From Shouchella xiaoxiensis (GTDB lineage Bacteria; Bacillota; Bacilli; Bacillales; Bacillaceae_D), in NCBI RefSeq assembly GCF_016907895.1, contig NZ_JAFBCV010000004.1, forward strand, positions 186,001 through 250,000: DNA of 64,000 nucleotides, in the 5' to 3' direction. Positions 1 through 9,091 of this stretch are shown one piece after another (the stretch's first letter is position 1; each line of letters begins with the position of its first letter). The notes beneath the pieces were generated by a model that was given only the letters and a program-made list of their open reading frames with translations, had not been told where the DNA came from and did not search any database. The translations under genes and the position numbers were made by a program.

Positions 1-1763
1 GTGGCAGTCTGGAAATCGTTATGCCTGACACGGAAGATGGATTAGAAGTAATGCGCCATAGTACAGCGCACTTAATGGCACAAGCAGTGCGGCGGTTATT
101 TCCTAATGCAAAGCTGGGTGTTGGACCTGTTATTGAAGATGGTTTTTATTATGATATTGATTCAGAAGAGTCGATCACAGCTGAAGATCTACCAAAAATA
201 GAAAAAGAAATGAAGAAAATTATTTCTGAAAATCTTGAGATTGTGCGCGAAGAAGTTAGTCGCGATGAAGCGATTACTCAATTCAAGGCAATTGAAGATC
301 CTTATAAATTGGAACTTATTGAAGCAATTCCTGCTGATGAAACGGTAACAATTTATAGACAAGGTGATTTTTTCGATTTATGTCGCGGTGTGCATGTTCC
401 TTCAACAAATAAAATAAAAGAATTTAAATTGTTATCAACAGCCGGTGCATACTGGCGAGGTGATTCTAAGAATAAGATGCTTCAACGTATTTACGGTACG
501 GCGTTCTTTAAGAAAGAAGATGTAAAAGAATATTTGCGTTTATTGGAAGAGGCAAAAGAAAGAGACCACCGCAAATTAGGGAAAGAGCTAGGTATCTTTG
601 CCCTTTCGCAAAAAGTTGGACAAGGCTTGCCGATGTGGCTTCCAAAAGGTGCGACGATTAGACGCATTATTGAACGGTATATCGTTGATAAAGAAGAACG
701 ATTAGGTTATCAACATGTGTATACACCAATCTTAGGTTCTTCTGAACTTTATAAAACATCTGGTCACTGGGAGCATTATCAAGACGATATGTTTCCGCCA
801 ATGGAGATGGATAACGAAACGCTTGTGCTAAGACCGATGAACTGTCCGCACCATATGATGGTATACAAACAAGATATGAGAAGCTACCGTCAGCTCCCAT
901 TAAGAATTGCGGAACTTGGCATGATGCACCGCTATGAAATGTCAGGAGCTGTATCAGGTCTGCAACGTGTAAGAGGGATGACGCTAAACGATGCTCATAT
1001 CTTTTGCCGCCCCGACCAGATAAAAGATGAATTTGTTCGAGTTGTTCATCTTGTTCAAGAGGTGTATAAAGATTTTGGCTTAGAAAACTATTCTTTCCGT
1101 CTTTCTTATCGTGATCCAGAAGACAAAGAAAAGTATTTTGATGACGATGCGATGTGGGAAAAAGCGCAAGCAATGCTAAAAGACGCGATGGATACGCTAG
1201 GTGCTGATTATTATGAAGCCATTGGTGAAGCGGCATTTTACGGCCCGAAACTAGATGTTCAAGTCAAAACAGCTCTAGGCAAAGAAGAGACATTGTCAAC
1301 GGTTCAGCTCGATTTTCTACTTCCGGAGCGATTTGACCTGACCTATGTAGGAGAAGATGGGAAGCAACATCGACCAGTCGTGGTGCATCGCGGAGTTGTT
1401 TCTACAATGGAACGATTTGTAGCGTTCTTACTTGAAGAATATAAAGGAGCCCTACCAACGTGGCTCTCACCCGTACAAGTGCAGGTTATTCCAGTTTCAA
1501 ATGAAGCACATCTCGAGTATGCCAACCGTGTAAAAGAACAGCTGCAGCGTGAAGGTGTTCGAGTTGAAATTGATGATCGAGACGAAAAACTTGGTTATAA
1601 AATTAGAGAGTTACAAATGCAGAAAATCCCTTACATGCTTGTTCTAGGAGACAAAGAAGTAGAGGCAGGAGCAGTAAACATCCGTAAGTACGGCGAAAAT
1701 AATTCTGAGTCTCGGCCCCTGCAACAATTTATTGAACAAGTAAGTGTAGAAGCAAAGAAATAA
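1..1763 (+). CDS. thrS: Threonyl-tRNA synthetase, 5' end cut by window
   Basis: Cytoplasmic enzyme that charges tRNA-Thr with threonine. The frame is already open at base 3 and runs through the first Met at 21, so the real start and most of the N-terminal TGS domain lie before the window. About 586 residues remain of roughly 640 usual in Bacillus. Visible parts are the editing domain with HSTAH, the class II catalytic core with MNCPHHM and the motif 2 stretch around [14 protein letters not shown], and the C-terminal anticodon-binding domain. The gene is intact to its TAA stop. It is followed only 3 bases later by the end of a convergent gene. Confidence 0.97.
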   Translation, partial: GSLEIVMPDTEDGLEVMRHSTAHLMAQAVRRLFPNAKLGVGPVIEDGFYYDIDSEESITAEDLPKIEKEMKKIISENLEIVREEVSRDEAITQFKAIEDPYKLELIEAIPADETVTIYRQGDFFDLCRGVHVPSTNKIKEFKLLSTAGAYWRGDSKNKMLQRIYGTAFFKKEDVKEYLRLLEEAKERDHRKLGKELGIFALSQKVGQGLPMWLPKGATIRRIIERYIVDKEERLGYQHVYTPILGSSELYKTSGHWEHYQDDMFPPMEMDNETLVLRPMNCPHHMMVYKQDMRSYRQLPLRIAELGMMHRYEMSGAVSGLQRVRGMTLNDAHIFCRPDQIKDEFVRVVHLVQEVYKDFGLENYSFRLSYRDPEDKEKYFDDDAMWEKAQAMLKDAMDTLGADYYEAIGEAAFYGPKLDVQVKTALGKEETLSTVQLDFLLPERFDLTYVGEDGKQHRPVVVHRGVVSTMERFVAFLLEEYKGALPTWLSPVQVQVIPVSNEAHLEYANRVKEQLQREGVRVEIDDRDEKLGYKIRELQMQKIPYMLVLGDKEVEAGAVNIRKYGENNSESRPLQQFIEQVSVEAKK

Positions 1764-1766
1764 CGC

Positions 1767-2084
1767 TTAAGCGAATCGTTCTGTTTCCACAATCATTAAT
1801 ATAGAAGGGAGAATGGCCTCTGTTTCATGCCATTCCCCTTTTTCCCATTCGACGATCTCGCCTTCGTTTAATAGTGAATGAATCGTGTCTGTCGTGAGCC
1901 TTACTTTTCCAGATATGCAATAAAGACGTTGAGCAATACTTGTTTGATGCAAACCTATTTTCTTACCTAAATGCAGATGGACAACTTGTATTTGAGCGGC
2001 AGATTGGGTTAATGCTAAGGCGGAGGCAGTAAAATCTGATGAATAATGCGTCACTTGTTTGGTTTGTACACGCCATTGTCGCAT
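1767..2084 (-). CDS. Small cupin-like protein
   Basis: About 105 residues, probably one small beta-barrel of the cupin type: a V-H-L-H-L pattern, then GLH, YCISGKV and a C-terminal WHETE stretch placed as in cupin motifs 1 and 2. No specific function can be assigned. It is the second gene of a minus-strand pair. A GTG at 2093 overlaps the upstream stop as GTGA, but the AGAGGA ribosome site sits too close to it. The in-frame ATG at 2084 has about 10 bases of spacing, so I use that. The gene ends 3 bases from the end of convergent thrS. Confidence 0.6.
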   Translation of the reverse strand: MRQWRVQTKQVTHYSSDFTASALALTQSAAQIQVVHLHLGKKIGLHQTSIAQRLYCISGKVRLTTDTIHSLLNEGEIVEWEKGEWHETEAILPSILMIVETERFA

Positions 2085-2089
2085 GTGAA

Positions 2090-2614
2090 TCACTTCCTCT
2101 TCTTTAAAATGTGGTTTACAAACGCTTGTTTACCATCGGTATAGGAAGCTTGATCATCTGGAAATTGAGAGGCTAGTCTTATCTTTAATGCCTCGTATTC
2201 ACAAAGTGCTGAAGGTGTGGAGCGCAAGTAGTCACGAAAGAAAAGATGTTCATGCCACCAATCAGAATTCTTTTCGACCATATGGACAACAACGCTCTTT
2301 GTTTGTGTCTCAATGTTTGAAAACTTAGCCATTACTTTTTTACTTTTAATAGCAACTTTTAATAGATAATAGTCTTTTTGTCGGAGCTCTGGCCAAGGAA
2401 GTTGTTCGATGTCTTCAAGCCGGTTGAAACCAATAAGAATATCAATTAGCGGTTTTGATTCAATCGTTCCTAAAGCAGTTGAGCCGATATGCTCAATTTG
2501 TACGTTAAAAGGGTGGAGCGTATTAAGTAATGTGATTTTCTCCATGTTGTACTGCTCGAGCCAATCAGAACTTGGTTTTATAAGGCGAACCTCATTGTTT
2601 GATAAACCTACCAT
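2090..2614 (-). CDS. GrpB family protein (UPF0157)
   Basis: 174 residues with the GrpB/UPF0157 signature: HIGSTA near residue 42, then KPLIDILIG, then a downstream segment with HLFFRDYLR. The family has a nucleotidyltransferase-like fold and its cellular role is not settled. It is the first gene of a two-gene minus-strand unit; its TGA stop overlaps the possible GTG start of the cupin-like gene, which suggests translational coupling. The ATG start is preceded by an AGAGGA site at a normal distance. Confidence 0.8.
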   Translation of the reverse strand: MVGLSNNEVRLIKPSSDWLEQYNMEKITLLNTLHPFNVQIEHIGSTALGTIESKPLIDILIGFNRLEDIEQLPWPELRQKDYYLLKVAIKSKKVMAKFSNIETQTKSVVVHMVEKNSDWWHEHLFFRDYLRSTPSALCEYEALKIRLASQFPDDQASYTDGKQAFVNHILKKRK

Positions 2615-2731
2615 TGAATCACCATCCTCTTTAATGAGTATATGAAAGAATAAATTGAAAAAACAGTCTATAATAATTGGTTAATGTACGTTATACTAGT
2701 AGTAGGAAGTTAAAAGCATGGAGGAATAAAT

Positions 2732-3115
2732 GTGTTAACGTATAAAATGAAAGAAAAAGGTTACTCGATTGATTTACCATATGGAGAATTAGATATTAGT
2801 GGAGATGAAACAGCTGGTTTTAGACCTTATCAATTACTTGTTTCATCGATAGCCGTTTGCAGCGGTGGGGTTTATCGCAAGATCCTTGTAAAAAAACGAA
2901 TTGATTATACGACGATTGATATTGAAGCTGAAGTAGTTCGTAATGAAGCAAACGTAAACGAAGTAACTGAAGTGCATTTAACGTTTTATGTGAAAGGTGC
3001 TTCAGTAGCGATTGAAAAACTGGAAAAAGCACTGGAGCTCGCGACAAAAAATTGTCCGATCGTTCAGTCTGTCAATAAAAGCATACTAATAACGGAAAAA
3101 GTTATTTTAAATTAA
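2732..3115 (+). CDS. OsmC-like peroxiredoxin family protein
   Basis: 127 residues with the OsmC/Ohr layout: a beta-rich N-terminus, the first conserved Cys in AVCSGGVYRKIL after residue 40, and the second Cys in the C-terminal NCPIVQSV. Members reduce organic hydroperoxides through these two cysteines; the substrate here is not known. The start is GTG at 2732 with GGAGGA six bases upstream. The overlapping ATG at 2730 is in another frame and stops after two codons. The gene stands alone and ends in a strong intrinsic terminator. Confidence 0.8.
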   Translation: MLTYKMKEKGYSIDLPYGELDISGDETAGFRPYQLLVSSIAVCSGGVYRKILVKKRIDYTTIDIEAEVVRNEANVNEVTEVHLTFYVKGASVAIEKLEKALELATKNCPIVQSVNKSILITEKVILN

Positions 3116-3122
3116 AAATGTT

Positions 3123-3175
3123 AAAGCTGTGCCCTAAGGTTATCAAGTAGACCTCAGGGCACAGCTTTTTTTCTT
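3123..3175 (+). terminator. Intrinsic terminator after OsmC-like gene
   Basis: A 17-base arm starting AAAGCTGTGCCCT pairs with AGGGCACAGCTTT across a short loop and is followed by a T run. Confidence 0.9.
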
Positions 3176-3367
3176 GTTTGAAGCGATCGCTTTAGAAATT
3201 AGTTAAGTAGCGATGTTTCACTTTGGAGCAGTTACTCGTTTAGTGAATGGACTATTTGATTTCAATTCTTATGATTGATGATCACTATTGTCGAGAAAGT
3301 GTGGGATAAAAAGGAAAAAAGATTCTAAAGTTTTTCTAAAATCACTAGTTTTTTGAAAATGAACAAG

Positions 3368-3373
3368 TATAAT
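3368..3373 (+). promoter_or_regulatory. Candidate -10 element of the efflux operon
   Basis: A perfect TATAAT lies 36 bases before the start of the yknW-like gene. No good -35 box lies 17 bases upstream, and no TGAAAC/CGTA pair of the SigW type was found although the B. subtilis yknWXYZ operon is SigW-controlled. Which sigma factor acts here is therefore open. Confidence 0.4.
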
Positions 3374-3409
3374 AAAGAGAAAAACAACTATTAAAGAGGA
3401 GCGCGTCAA

Positions 3410-4144
3410 ATGGAACAACTAAAGGAAGTGCAGAATTACCAGGAGGAATTCAGTTTTTCGAAAAAACCAAATATTTTCTTATTTCTGTTTAGCCCAGTTA
3501 AACAATTCGAACGCTTAAGAAGAGAACCTGTTGCATTAGGGCCGATGTTTCTCATACTTGGTATTGCCTTAATTGGGTTATTAATACCCGTTTTAGTTGG
3601 ACAAGGAGGTCTCATTCCTCAAGCTGGAACAGACATGTACATAGAAGATGGCATGTATATGGATGAATTTTACTACGAAGAGCCTTTACCTTTGGGAAGT
3701 TTCAACCTTGACCAATTTTTAAGTGGCGCCCTTGTTTGGGGAAGTGTCTTAGCTATTTTCGCTGCAGCACCTCCATTAATTGCTCTTTTATTCCTCGCAT
3801 TTGCTCGAATGCAGTCTAATAAAGTTACGTATGGCAAACTTTACTCACTTACAGTATTTACAATGCTACCCGTAGCGATTGGGTTTTTATATTTAATGAC
3901 CATCAATGCAATCAATGGAACCTATGGGTATATCTATACGGCTCCTTCTGTATTTGTCCCTCAAGAAAACCTGTTTTATCCTCTCTTATCAAGTTTAGAA
4001 ATTTCAACGCTCGCTTTTATTATTCTTGTCGTTGTAGGTCTGATAAAGGTTGCTGATTTTAATCGTTTTCCGGCATTTGCAATTGGAACAGGTATGTTTG
4101 CTGTTGTGTTTGTGATTCAACTAGTAGAGGGTGTGGTTAGATGA
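3410..4144 (+). CDS. yknW: Yip1-family membrane protein, YknW-like
   Basis: 244 residues. A soluble N-terminus with the FSPVKQFERL motif typical of bacterial Yip1 proteins is followed by about five membrane segments. An acidic external loop lies between the first two (residues about 78-100, with EDGMYMDEFYYEE). In B. subtilis YknW is the membrane partner of the YknXYZ transporter and helps it assemble. GAGGAG lies 8 bases before the ATG. The stop overlaps the next start as ATGA, the first of two such overlaps in this operon. The family call rests on fold and context; sequence identity to YknW was not measured. Confidence 0.8.
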   Translation: MEQLKEVQNYQEEFSFSKKPNIFLFLFSPVKQFERLRREPVALGPMFLILGIALIGLLIPVLVGQGGLIPQAGTDMYIEDGMYMDEFYYEEPLPLGSFNLDQFLSGALVWGSVLAIFAAAPPLIALLFLAFARMQSNKVTYGKLYSLTVFTMLPVAIGFLYLMTINAINGTYGYIYTAPSVFVPQENLFYPLLSSLEISTLAFIILVVVGLIKVADFNRFPAFAIGTGMFAVVFVIQLVEGVVR

Positions 4145-5475
4145 GTATAGTAAAAAAATCAATCATTGCAGCTGTGGTTTTAGCTTCAGTTACGACGTTT
4201 ACTGTTTACGGAATAACAAATGGCCATCAGGGATCATCTAGCGAACTTGAAGGAAATATGGTTGATATTATCAATCCTATGTATGAGGATTTAAGTTCCG
4301 TTGTAATGGTTCCGGGATCACTTGAATTAGTGAATAAACAAGTCATTTCTGAAATAGCAGAAGCTGGTGACTATACGGTATTAGTTGAATTAGGTTCTGA
4401 AGTTGAGGTAGGTACACCTCTGATCCAATATTCCACAGTAGATATTGACTATGAGATTCAAGACATTCAATTACAAATAGACCGTAGTCAGGCGGCAATC
4501 TCTAGGTTAACAACAAGTGAAAATGAGGTGTCGAGACGTAAAAGTGGGCCCGATGTGAGACCTACTTTTATTACAGATGAATTGACGGGTGAAAAAATAG
4601 AAGTAGAGCCATTAACGACGGTTAAAGAACTAGACAACGAACTATTGGAATTAGCAGACTCAAAGAAAGAAGAAAATTACGCTCTATCAAGGCTACAAAA
4701 TGAACTCGAAGGTGCGAAAGAGAAGAAAGAGCAGCTAACGATTAAAAGCACAATTGATGGAAAAGTATTAACGCTGAGCAAACAAGGGGAAGGAACGGAC
4801 CCATATGGAAATGCACTGCCGTTAATGGAAATTGCGGATACGACTCAGTTTACGATTACTGGAAACATTTCTGAAAAGCAATCTCTTGAAGTAGAGCTTG
4901 GCCATCCAGTAACTATTCAGTCGGATACTATTGACGATGAGTATTGGGTCGGAGAAGTCATTGACGTATCTTATTTCCCTTCAGAAAGCGATGATTGGTA
5001 TGGAGACTCTTCAGGATCACAGTACCCTGTAACAATCTTGATCACAGAAGGTGAGACAGAGCGTTTAAGACCAGGTTACCAAGTCTATGCAGAGATAATG
5101 ACAAATCAACAAGAAGGATTAGCGATTGCCATGGAAGCGATTAAATACGATGAGATGTCCACATATGTCCTTGTGTATGAAGAGGGAATCGCTGTACGCA
5201 GAGATGTGGAGTTTGGCTTCACTACCGAATACTCAGTCGAGATCGTAAGTGGTTTAACGGAAGAAGACCAAGTCATTTTAGATTACTCAGATATGATTGA
5301 AGAAGGGATGGAAGTAACGCCATTTGACTATGGTGGAGAATTCGAAGAGGAGTATTATGAAGAGGACTATGAAGAAGGATTCGGGGAAGAATTTGAGGGC
5401 GAGTTTGAAGAGGATGGATATGAAGATGGGGTTGAAGACGGAGAATTAGAAGATACCGACGGAGACGAACTATGA
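4141..5475 (+). CDS. yknX: Efflux adaptor (HlyD/MFP family), YknX-like
   Basis: 444 residues: an N-terminal membrane anchor (about 7-25), a lipoyl/barrel-sandwich segment, a coiled-coil hairpin (about 110-200) and beta-barrel domains, as in MacA-type adaptors. It should connect the MacB-like permease to the cell surface. The last 47 residues hold 26 Asp/Glu and no Lys or Arg, a tail I do not know from B. subtilis YknX. It overlaps both neighbours by 4 bases, so the three proteins are probably translated together. Confidence 0.85.
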   Translation: MSIVKKSIIAAVVLASVTTFTVYGITNGHQGSSSELEGNMVDIINPMYEDLSSVVMVPGSLELVNKQVISEIAEAGDYTVLVELGSEVEVGTPLIQYSTVDIDYEIQDIQLQIDRSQAAISRLTTSENEVSRRKSGPDVRPTFITDELTGEKIEVEPLTTVKELDNELLELADSKKEENYALSRLQNELEGAKEKKEQLTIKSTIDGKVLTLSKQGEGTDPYGNALPLMEIADTTQFTITGNISEKQSLEVELGHPVTIQSDTIDDEYWVGEVIDVSYFPSESDDWYGDSSGSQYPVTILITEGETERLRPGYQVYAEIMTNQQEGLAIAMEAIKYDEMSTYVLVYEEGIAVRRDVEFGFTTEYSVEIVSGLTEEDQVILDYSDMIEEGMEVTPFDYGGEFEEEYYEEDYEEGFGEEFEGEFEEDGYEDGVEDGELEDTDGDEL

Positions 5476-6146
5476 TTGAATTACAACAAGTTACGAAATC
5501 GTTTCAAATTGGTGCCTCATGGTCTCAAGTCCTCGCGCCAATTGATTTAACGATAGATAAGGGCAGTCTAATGTCTATTATGGGGCCGTCTGGTTCAGGT
5601 AAATCAACGTTAATGAACATTATCGGTTGCTTAGATAAACCAACAACGGGGCAGTTTTTACTTGATGGGGTGTCAATAGGATCACAATCTGATCGTCAAC
5701 TGGCGAAAATACGTAATGAAAAAATTGGATTTGTGTTTCAACAATTTCATTTGCTTCCGCGATTATCGGCTTGGAAAAACGTTGAGCTACCATTGATCTA
5801 TGCGGGAATGAATAAAAGGGAAAGACAGGAGCGAGCATATTCCGCTTTAAAACGAGTAGGTTTAGTTGATCGGTTGCATTATAAACCCTCTTCATTATCA
5901 GGAGGTCAAAAACAGCGTGTTGCCATCGCTAGAGCGATTGTAAATACACCTTCGATTGTATTAGCGGATGAGCCAACGGGAGCACTTGATTCAAAAACAA
6001 GTGAATCCATTATGGAATTACTGCGAGAACTAAATGTGGATGGTGCGACAATTGCAATCATTACTCATGAGCATGAAATTGCCGCAAAAACAGACCGTAC
6101 AGTGTATGTTCGTGATGGGAAAATTCAGGAGGAGACAGCTTCCTGA
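5472..6146 (+). CDS. yknY: ABC transporter ATPase, YknY/MacB-LolD type
   Basis: 224 residues, the usual length of a stand-alone MacB/LolD-type ATPase. Walker A is GPSGSGKST near residue 38, the Q-loop is FVFQQFHLLPRLSAW, the signature LSGGQKQRVAIARAI lies near 140, Walker B IVLADEPTGALDS follows, and the switch His is in ITHEHE. It powers the permease encoded next. In B. subtilis the YknWXYZ complex protects cells against the SdpC toxin; that role is inferred here from operon content only. Confidence 0.92.
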   Translation: MIELQQVTKSFQIGASWSQVLAPIDLTIDKGSLMSIMGPSGSGKSTLMNIIGCLDKPTTGQFLLDGVSIGSQSDRQLAKIRNEKIGFVFQQFHLLPRLSAWKNVELPLIYAGMNKRERQERAYSALKRVGLVDRLHYKPSSLSGGQKQRVAIARAIVNTPSIVLADEPTGALDSKTSESIMELLRELNVDGATIAIITHEHEIAAKTDRTVYVRDGKIQEETAS

Positions 6147-6170
6147 TGCTGTTCGGAAAGGATAATAAGC

Positions 6171-7364
6171 ATGAATATCATTGAAAACATAAAAATGGCG
6201 TTCAGTTCAATCGCTTCGCAAAAAACACGGGCTTTGTTAACAACGTTAGGAATTATTATTGGTGTTGCGGCCGTAATAATTGTTGTGGCAATTGGTCAAG
6301 GCGCAGAACAGAAGTTAAAAGCCCAAATTATCGGGGTCGAGAACATCCGCCAAATTTATTTTGAACCATCTGAACTAGATTATGAAGAAAACCCAAGCGT
6401 TTGGTATGGCGCTCAGTTTACCGAGCGGGACATAGAGGCCATTCAACAGTTACCAAACGTTCAGGCAGTGGAAGCATCTGCATATGATTATCGGTCAATC
6501 ATGGCGGGAGACGAACAGTATGAAACAGAAGTGTATGGTATAAACATACACTACTTAGATTTATACGGGCATATGGCTGCTGAAGGAGAGTTGCTAAAGC
6601 CAATTGATTTTATTGCCGGAACGCGTAAGGCCGTACTGTCAAGTCAGTTAGCAGAAAGCTTATTTCCTTACGAATCGGCTGTCGGTCAAACGATTAAAGT
6701 CGGTGCTTATCCAATTGACATTGTTGGTGTCTTAGCCCCATCTGAAAGTATACTGAGCTATGATTTTGAGCAACTTTTAATGCCTCATGAAACATGGAAG
6801 CAAATTTTTTTTAGAGAAGGATTTTCGGCAGTTAGCATTCAATCTGAGACGGTTCAAGATGTGGAGATGGCTGTTAGTGAGGCCATATTTACATTGAATG
6901 AGAATCATGAGACAATCGATGCTTACCAGAGCCATGATGCAAGTCAATTTATTGAAGCGGACACATCAATTACGCAAATGCTGACGCTTATTATTGGAGG
7001 CATTGCGGGAATTTCATTACTCGTTGGCGGGATTGGTGTAATGAATATAATGTTAGTATCTGTTACAGAAAGAACACGAGAAATAGGGATACGTAAATCA
7101 ATGGGTGCTACAAGAGGCCAGATCCTGTTTCAATTTTTAATAGAATCAATTGTTTTAACCGTTCTTGGTGGTCTAATTGGAATTCTTTTAGGTGCACTAA
7201 TGGTTTATTTAATCGGAAACGGTTTTGAGCTTGAAGTTAATTTATCGCTTACCGTTATATTGATTGCAGCGTTGTTCTCTCTAGCTGTTGGGATTGTTTT
7301 TGGGTTGTTACCTGCAAATAAAGCAGCGAAGCTTGATCCAGTTGATTCATTGCGCTATGAATAA
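6171..7364 (+). CDS. yknZ: MacB-type ABC permease, YknZ-like
   Basis: 397 residues with the MacB layout: one N-terminal membrane helix (about 18-40, GIIIGVAAVIIVVAIGQG), a large external MacB core domain (about 45-270), and three C-terminal FtsX-type helices with the conserved VSVTERTREIGIRKSMGA segment before the last two. It works as a dimer with the ATPase and adaptor. It starts 24 bases after the ATPase gene, with AAGGA upstream. It closes the four-gene operon; the infC promoter begins 9 bases after its stop. Confidence 0.9.
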   Translation: MNIIENIKMAFSSIASQKTRALLTTLGIIIGVAAVIIVVAIGQGAEQKLKAQIIGVENIRQIYFEPSELDYEENPSVWYGAQFTERDIEAIQQLPNVQAVEASAYDYRSIMAGDEQYETEVYGINIHYLDLYGHMAAEGELLKPIDFIAGTRKAVLSSQLAESLFPYESAVGQTIKVGAYPIDIVGVLAPSESILSYDFEQLLMPHETWKQIFFREGFSAVSIQSETVQDVEMAVSEAIFTLNENHETIDAYQSHDASQFIEADTSITQMLTLIIGGIAGISLLVGGIGVMNIMLVSVTERTREIGIRKSMGATRGQILFQFLIESIVLTVLGGLIGILLGALMVYLIGNGFELEVNLSLTVILIAALFSLAVGIVFGLLPANKAAKLDPVDSLRYE

Positions 7365-7373
7365 GAACAATCA

Positions 7374-7402
7374 TTGACAAAGGTTTTACTTAATGATAAG
7401 AT
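7374..7402 (+). promoter_or_regulatory. SigA promoter of infC-rpmI-rplT
   Basis: TTGACA at 7374 and TAAGAT at 7397 are separated by exactly 17 bases. The position fits a transcript that includes the L20 leader. Confidence 0.88.
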
Positions 7403-7408
7403 ACTCTT

Positions 7409-7590
7409 TGTGTTAGTCATATAAAGCAAGAAGAAGCACCCGCTTCTCACCTGAACGACTCTTGTTGCCAGGTTAGAAATCGTCAGTTTTTAAACTTACT
7501 GATTAAATGTGGGTGTGCTATGCGCCCACATTTTTTGCGTTTAGACGTTTGATATTGCTTTAGTTGCATCACAAAATCCACTGGAGGTGG
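7409..7590 (+). ncRNA. L20 leader (ribosomal protein autoregulation)
   Basis: The untranslated leader of about 180 bases before infC contains the GCACCCGCTTCTCACCTGA stretch that I recognise from Bacillus L20 leaders, followed by a set of pairing elements and a terminator hairpin at 7505-7537 (AAATGTGGG paired with CCCACATTT, then a T run). In B. subtilis excess L20 binds this leader and causes early termination, so rplT, the third gene, controls the operon. Recognition is by pattern and position; a covariance-model search would confirm it. Confidence 0.88.
7505..7537 (+). terminator. Regulated terminator inside the L20 leader
   Basis: A 9-base-pair stem with a loop of about 11 bases and six T residues lies 56 bases before the infC start. 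It is the expected attenuation point of the L20 leader. Confidence 0.85.
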
Positions 7591-7593
7591 CTC

Positions 7594-8112
7594 ATTATTA
7601 GCAAGGACATGTTGGTCAATGAAGGGATTCGAGCTCGTGAAGTACGTCTGGTCGGCGCTAACGGCGATCAAATTGGCGTGAAGTCAAAGCATGAAGCACT
7701 GGAAATGGCACAAAAAGTAAATCTTGACCTTGTTTGCGTGGCACCAAATGCAAAACCGCCTGTCTGCCGTATTATGGATTACGGTAAGTACCGCTATGAG
7801 CAGCAGAAGAAAGAAAAGGAAGCACGCAAAAATCAAAAAGTCATTACAATTAAGGAAGTACGTTTAAGTCCAACGATTGAAGATAATGATTTTAATACGA
7901 AATTGCGTAATGCTCGTAAATTTCTTGAAAAAGGCGATAAGGTTAAAGCATCAATTCGCTTTCGTGGTCGTGCAATCACACATTCCCAAATTGGGCGTGA
8001 TGTACTTGAACGTCTCGCGAAAGAGTGCGAGGATATTGCAACTATTGAGGCCCGCCCTAAAATGGAAGGTCGCAGCATGTTTCTCGTTATGGCACCTAAA
8101 GCCGAGAAATAA
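7594..8112 (+). CDS. infC: Translation initiation factor IF-3
   Basis: 172 residues from the chosen start. IF-3 binds the 30S subunit and checks start-codon pairing. The N-domain (INEG-type start, RAREVRL) and C-domain ([29 protein letters not shown]) are complete. No ATG lies at a proper distance from the ribosome site GGAGGT at 7583. An ATT at 7594 (and another at 7597) is 5-8 bases away and matches the known Bacillus IF-3 AUU start. The later ATG at 7609 would remove conserved residues. An AUU start allows IF-3 to limit its own synthesis. Confidence 0.95.
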   Translation: MISKDMLVNEGIRAREVRLVGANGDQIGVKSKHEALEMAQKVNLDLVCVAPNAKPPVCRIMDYGKYRYEQQKKEKEARKNQKVITIKEVRLSPTIEDNDFNTKLRNARKFLEKGDKVKASIRFRGRAITHSQIGRDVLERLAKECEDIATIEARPKMEGRSMFLVMAPKAEK

Positions 8113-8143
8113 GTGCAGGAATTAGTTAAAGGAGGACGTCATT

Positions 8144-8347
8144 ATGCCTAAAATGAAAACTCATCGTGGCGCTGCGAAGCGTTTCAAGAAAACAGGAACT
8201 GGCAAGCTAAAGCGTGCACATGCTTACACAAGCCACATGTTCCGCAACAAGTCTCAGAAACAAAAACGTAAGCTTCGTAAAGCTGCGATTGTACATTCTG
8301 GAGACTTCAAACGCATTCACCAAATGCTCACATACAAGAAAAAATAA
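8144..8347 (+). CDS. rpmI: 50S ribosomal protein L35
   Basis: 67 residues, very basic, beginning [18 protein letters not shown], which is the L35 signature. The length is normal (65-67). AAAGGAGG lies 9 bases before the ATG. It is the middle gene of infC-rpmI-rplT, 31 bases after infC, with no terminator between. Confidence 0.98.
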   Translation: MPKMKTHRGAAKRFKKTGTGKLKRAHAYTSHMFRNKSQKQKRKLRKAAIVHSGDFKRIHQMLTYKKK

Positions 8348-8379
8348 ACTGTTCGGACAGATAGAAGGAGGGATTTGCG

Positions 8380-8739
8380 ATGCCAAGAGTAAAAGGCGGT
8401 TATGTCGCTCGTCGTCGTCGTAAAAAGGTTTTAAAACTAGCTAAAGGGTATTACGGTTCCAAGCATACGCTGTTTAAATCAGCGCAAGGACAAGTAATGA
8501 AGTCTTTACAATATGCATACCGTGATCGTCGTCAAAAGAAACGTGATTTCCGTAAGCTTTGGATTACACGTATTAACGCAGCTGCGCGTATGAATGGTTT
8601 GTCATACAGCCGTTTAATGCACGGATTAAAGCTTGCTGAAATTAATGTAAACCGTAAAATGCTTGCTGATCTTGCTGTTAATGATGAGAAAGCATTTGCT
8701 CAATTAGCAGAACAAGCAAAATCTAGTTTAAATAACTAA
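8380..8739 (+). CDS. rplT: 50S ribosomal protein L20, operon autoregulator
   Basis: 119 residues, the usual length. The basic N-terminal extension ([20 protein letters not shown]) reaches into 23S rRNA and the globular C-terminal part binds rRNA and, in Bacillus, the operon leader. GAAGGAGG precedes the ATG. It ends the operon just before an intrinsic terminator. Confidence 0.98.
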   Translation: MPRVKGGYVARRRRKKVLKLAKGYYGSKHTLFKSAQGQVMKSLQYAYRDRRQKKRDFRKLWITRINAAARMNGLSYSRLMHGLKLAEINVNRKMLADLAVNDEKAFAQLAEQAKSSLNN

Positions 8740-8748
8740 TGACAAGAA

Positions 8749-8780
8749 AAAAAGTACAGTCGTTTGACTGTGCTTTTTGT
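8749..8780 (+). terminator. Terminator of infC-rpmI-rplT
   Basis: AAAGTACAGTC pairs with GACTGTGCTTT and is followed by T-rich sequence. It lies between rplT and the ysdA-like gene; some read-through into ysdA is possible because no separate promoter was identified there. Confidence 0.85.
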
Positions 8781-8804
8781 TTGTAAAAAAACGGGGGAAG
8801 AATA

Positions 8805-9062
8805 ATGTGGATCTACTTTATTCTCGTCAATAGTGTAGGTTTAATAGCGATGGCCATAGATAAAGCGCACGCAAAAAAACAAGCGCGCCGTATCCCAGAA
8901 AAAAAATTATGGGGGCTTGGGTTTATTGGTGGGAGTTTAGGGCTATATACTGGCATGTACCTCTTCCGTCATAAAACAAGAAAACAATTGTTTGTAATTG
9001 GTTTACCTGTTTTAATAATTGTACAAACTGTAATAGGGTTGTTCATCTACCGACTGCTCTAG
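8805..9062 (+). CDS. ysdA: DUF1294 membrane protein, YsdA-like
   Basis: 85 residues with membrane helices at both ends and the DUF1294 core: RRIPEKKLW, GGSLGLYTGMYLFRHKT. The family has no known function. The position right after rplT is the same as ysdA in B. subtilis. A GGGGGAAG stretch lies before the ATG. Confidence 0.85.
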   Translation: MWIYFILVNSVGLIAMAIDKAHAKKQARRIPEKKLWGLGFIGGSLGLYTGMYLFRHKTRKQLFVIGLPVLIIVQTVIGLFIYRLL

Positions 9063-9091
9063 CATAGTATAGGATAAAGGAGGCCATATAA

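Noticed and set aside
667-1236. Antisense 189-codon open frame inside thrS
   Set aside because: It lies fully opposite a conserved gene, has no ribosome site and no recognisable protein features. The same applies to other antisense frames, for example 12632-13129, 55815-56285 and 1343-1525.
3340-3409. SigW promoter for the yknW-like gene
   Set aside because: TGAAAA at 3354 is present but no CGTA lies 16-17 bases downstream.
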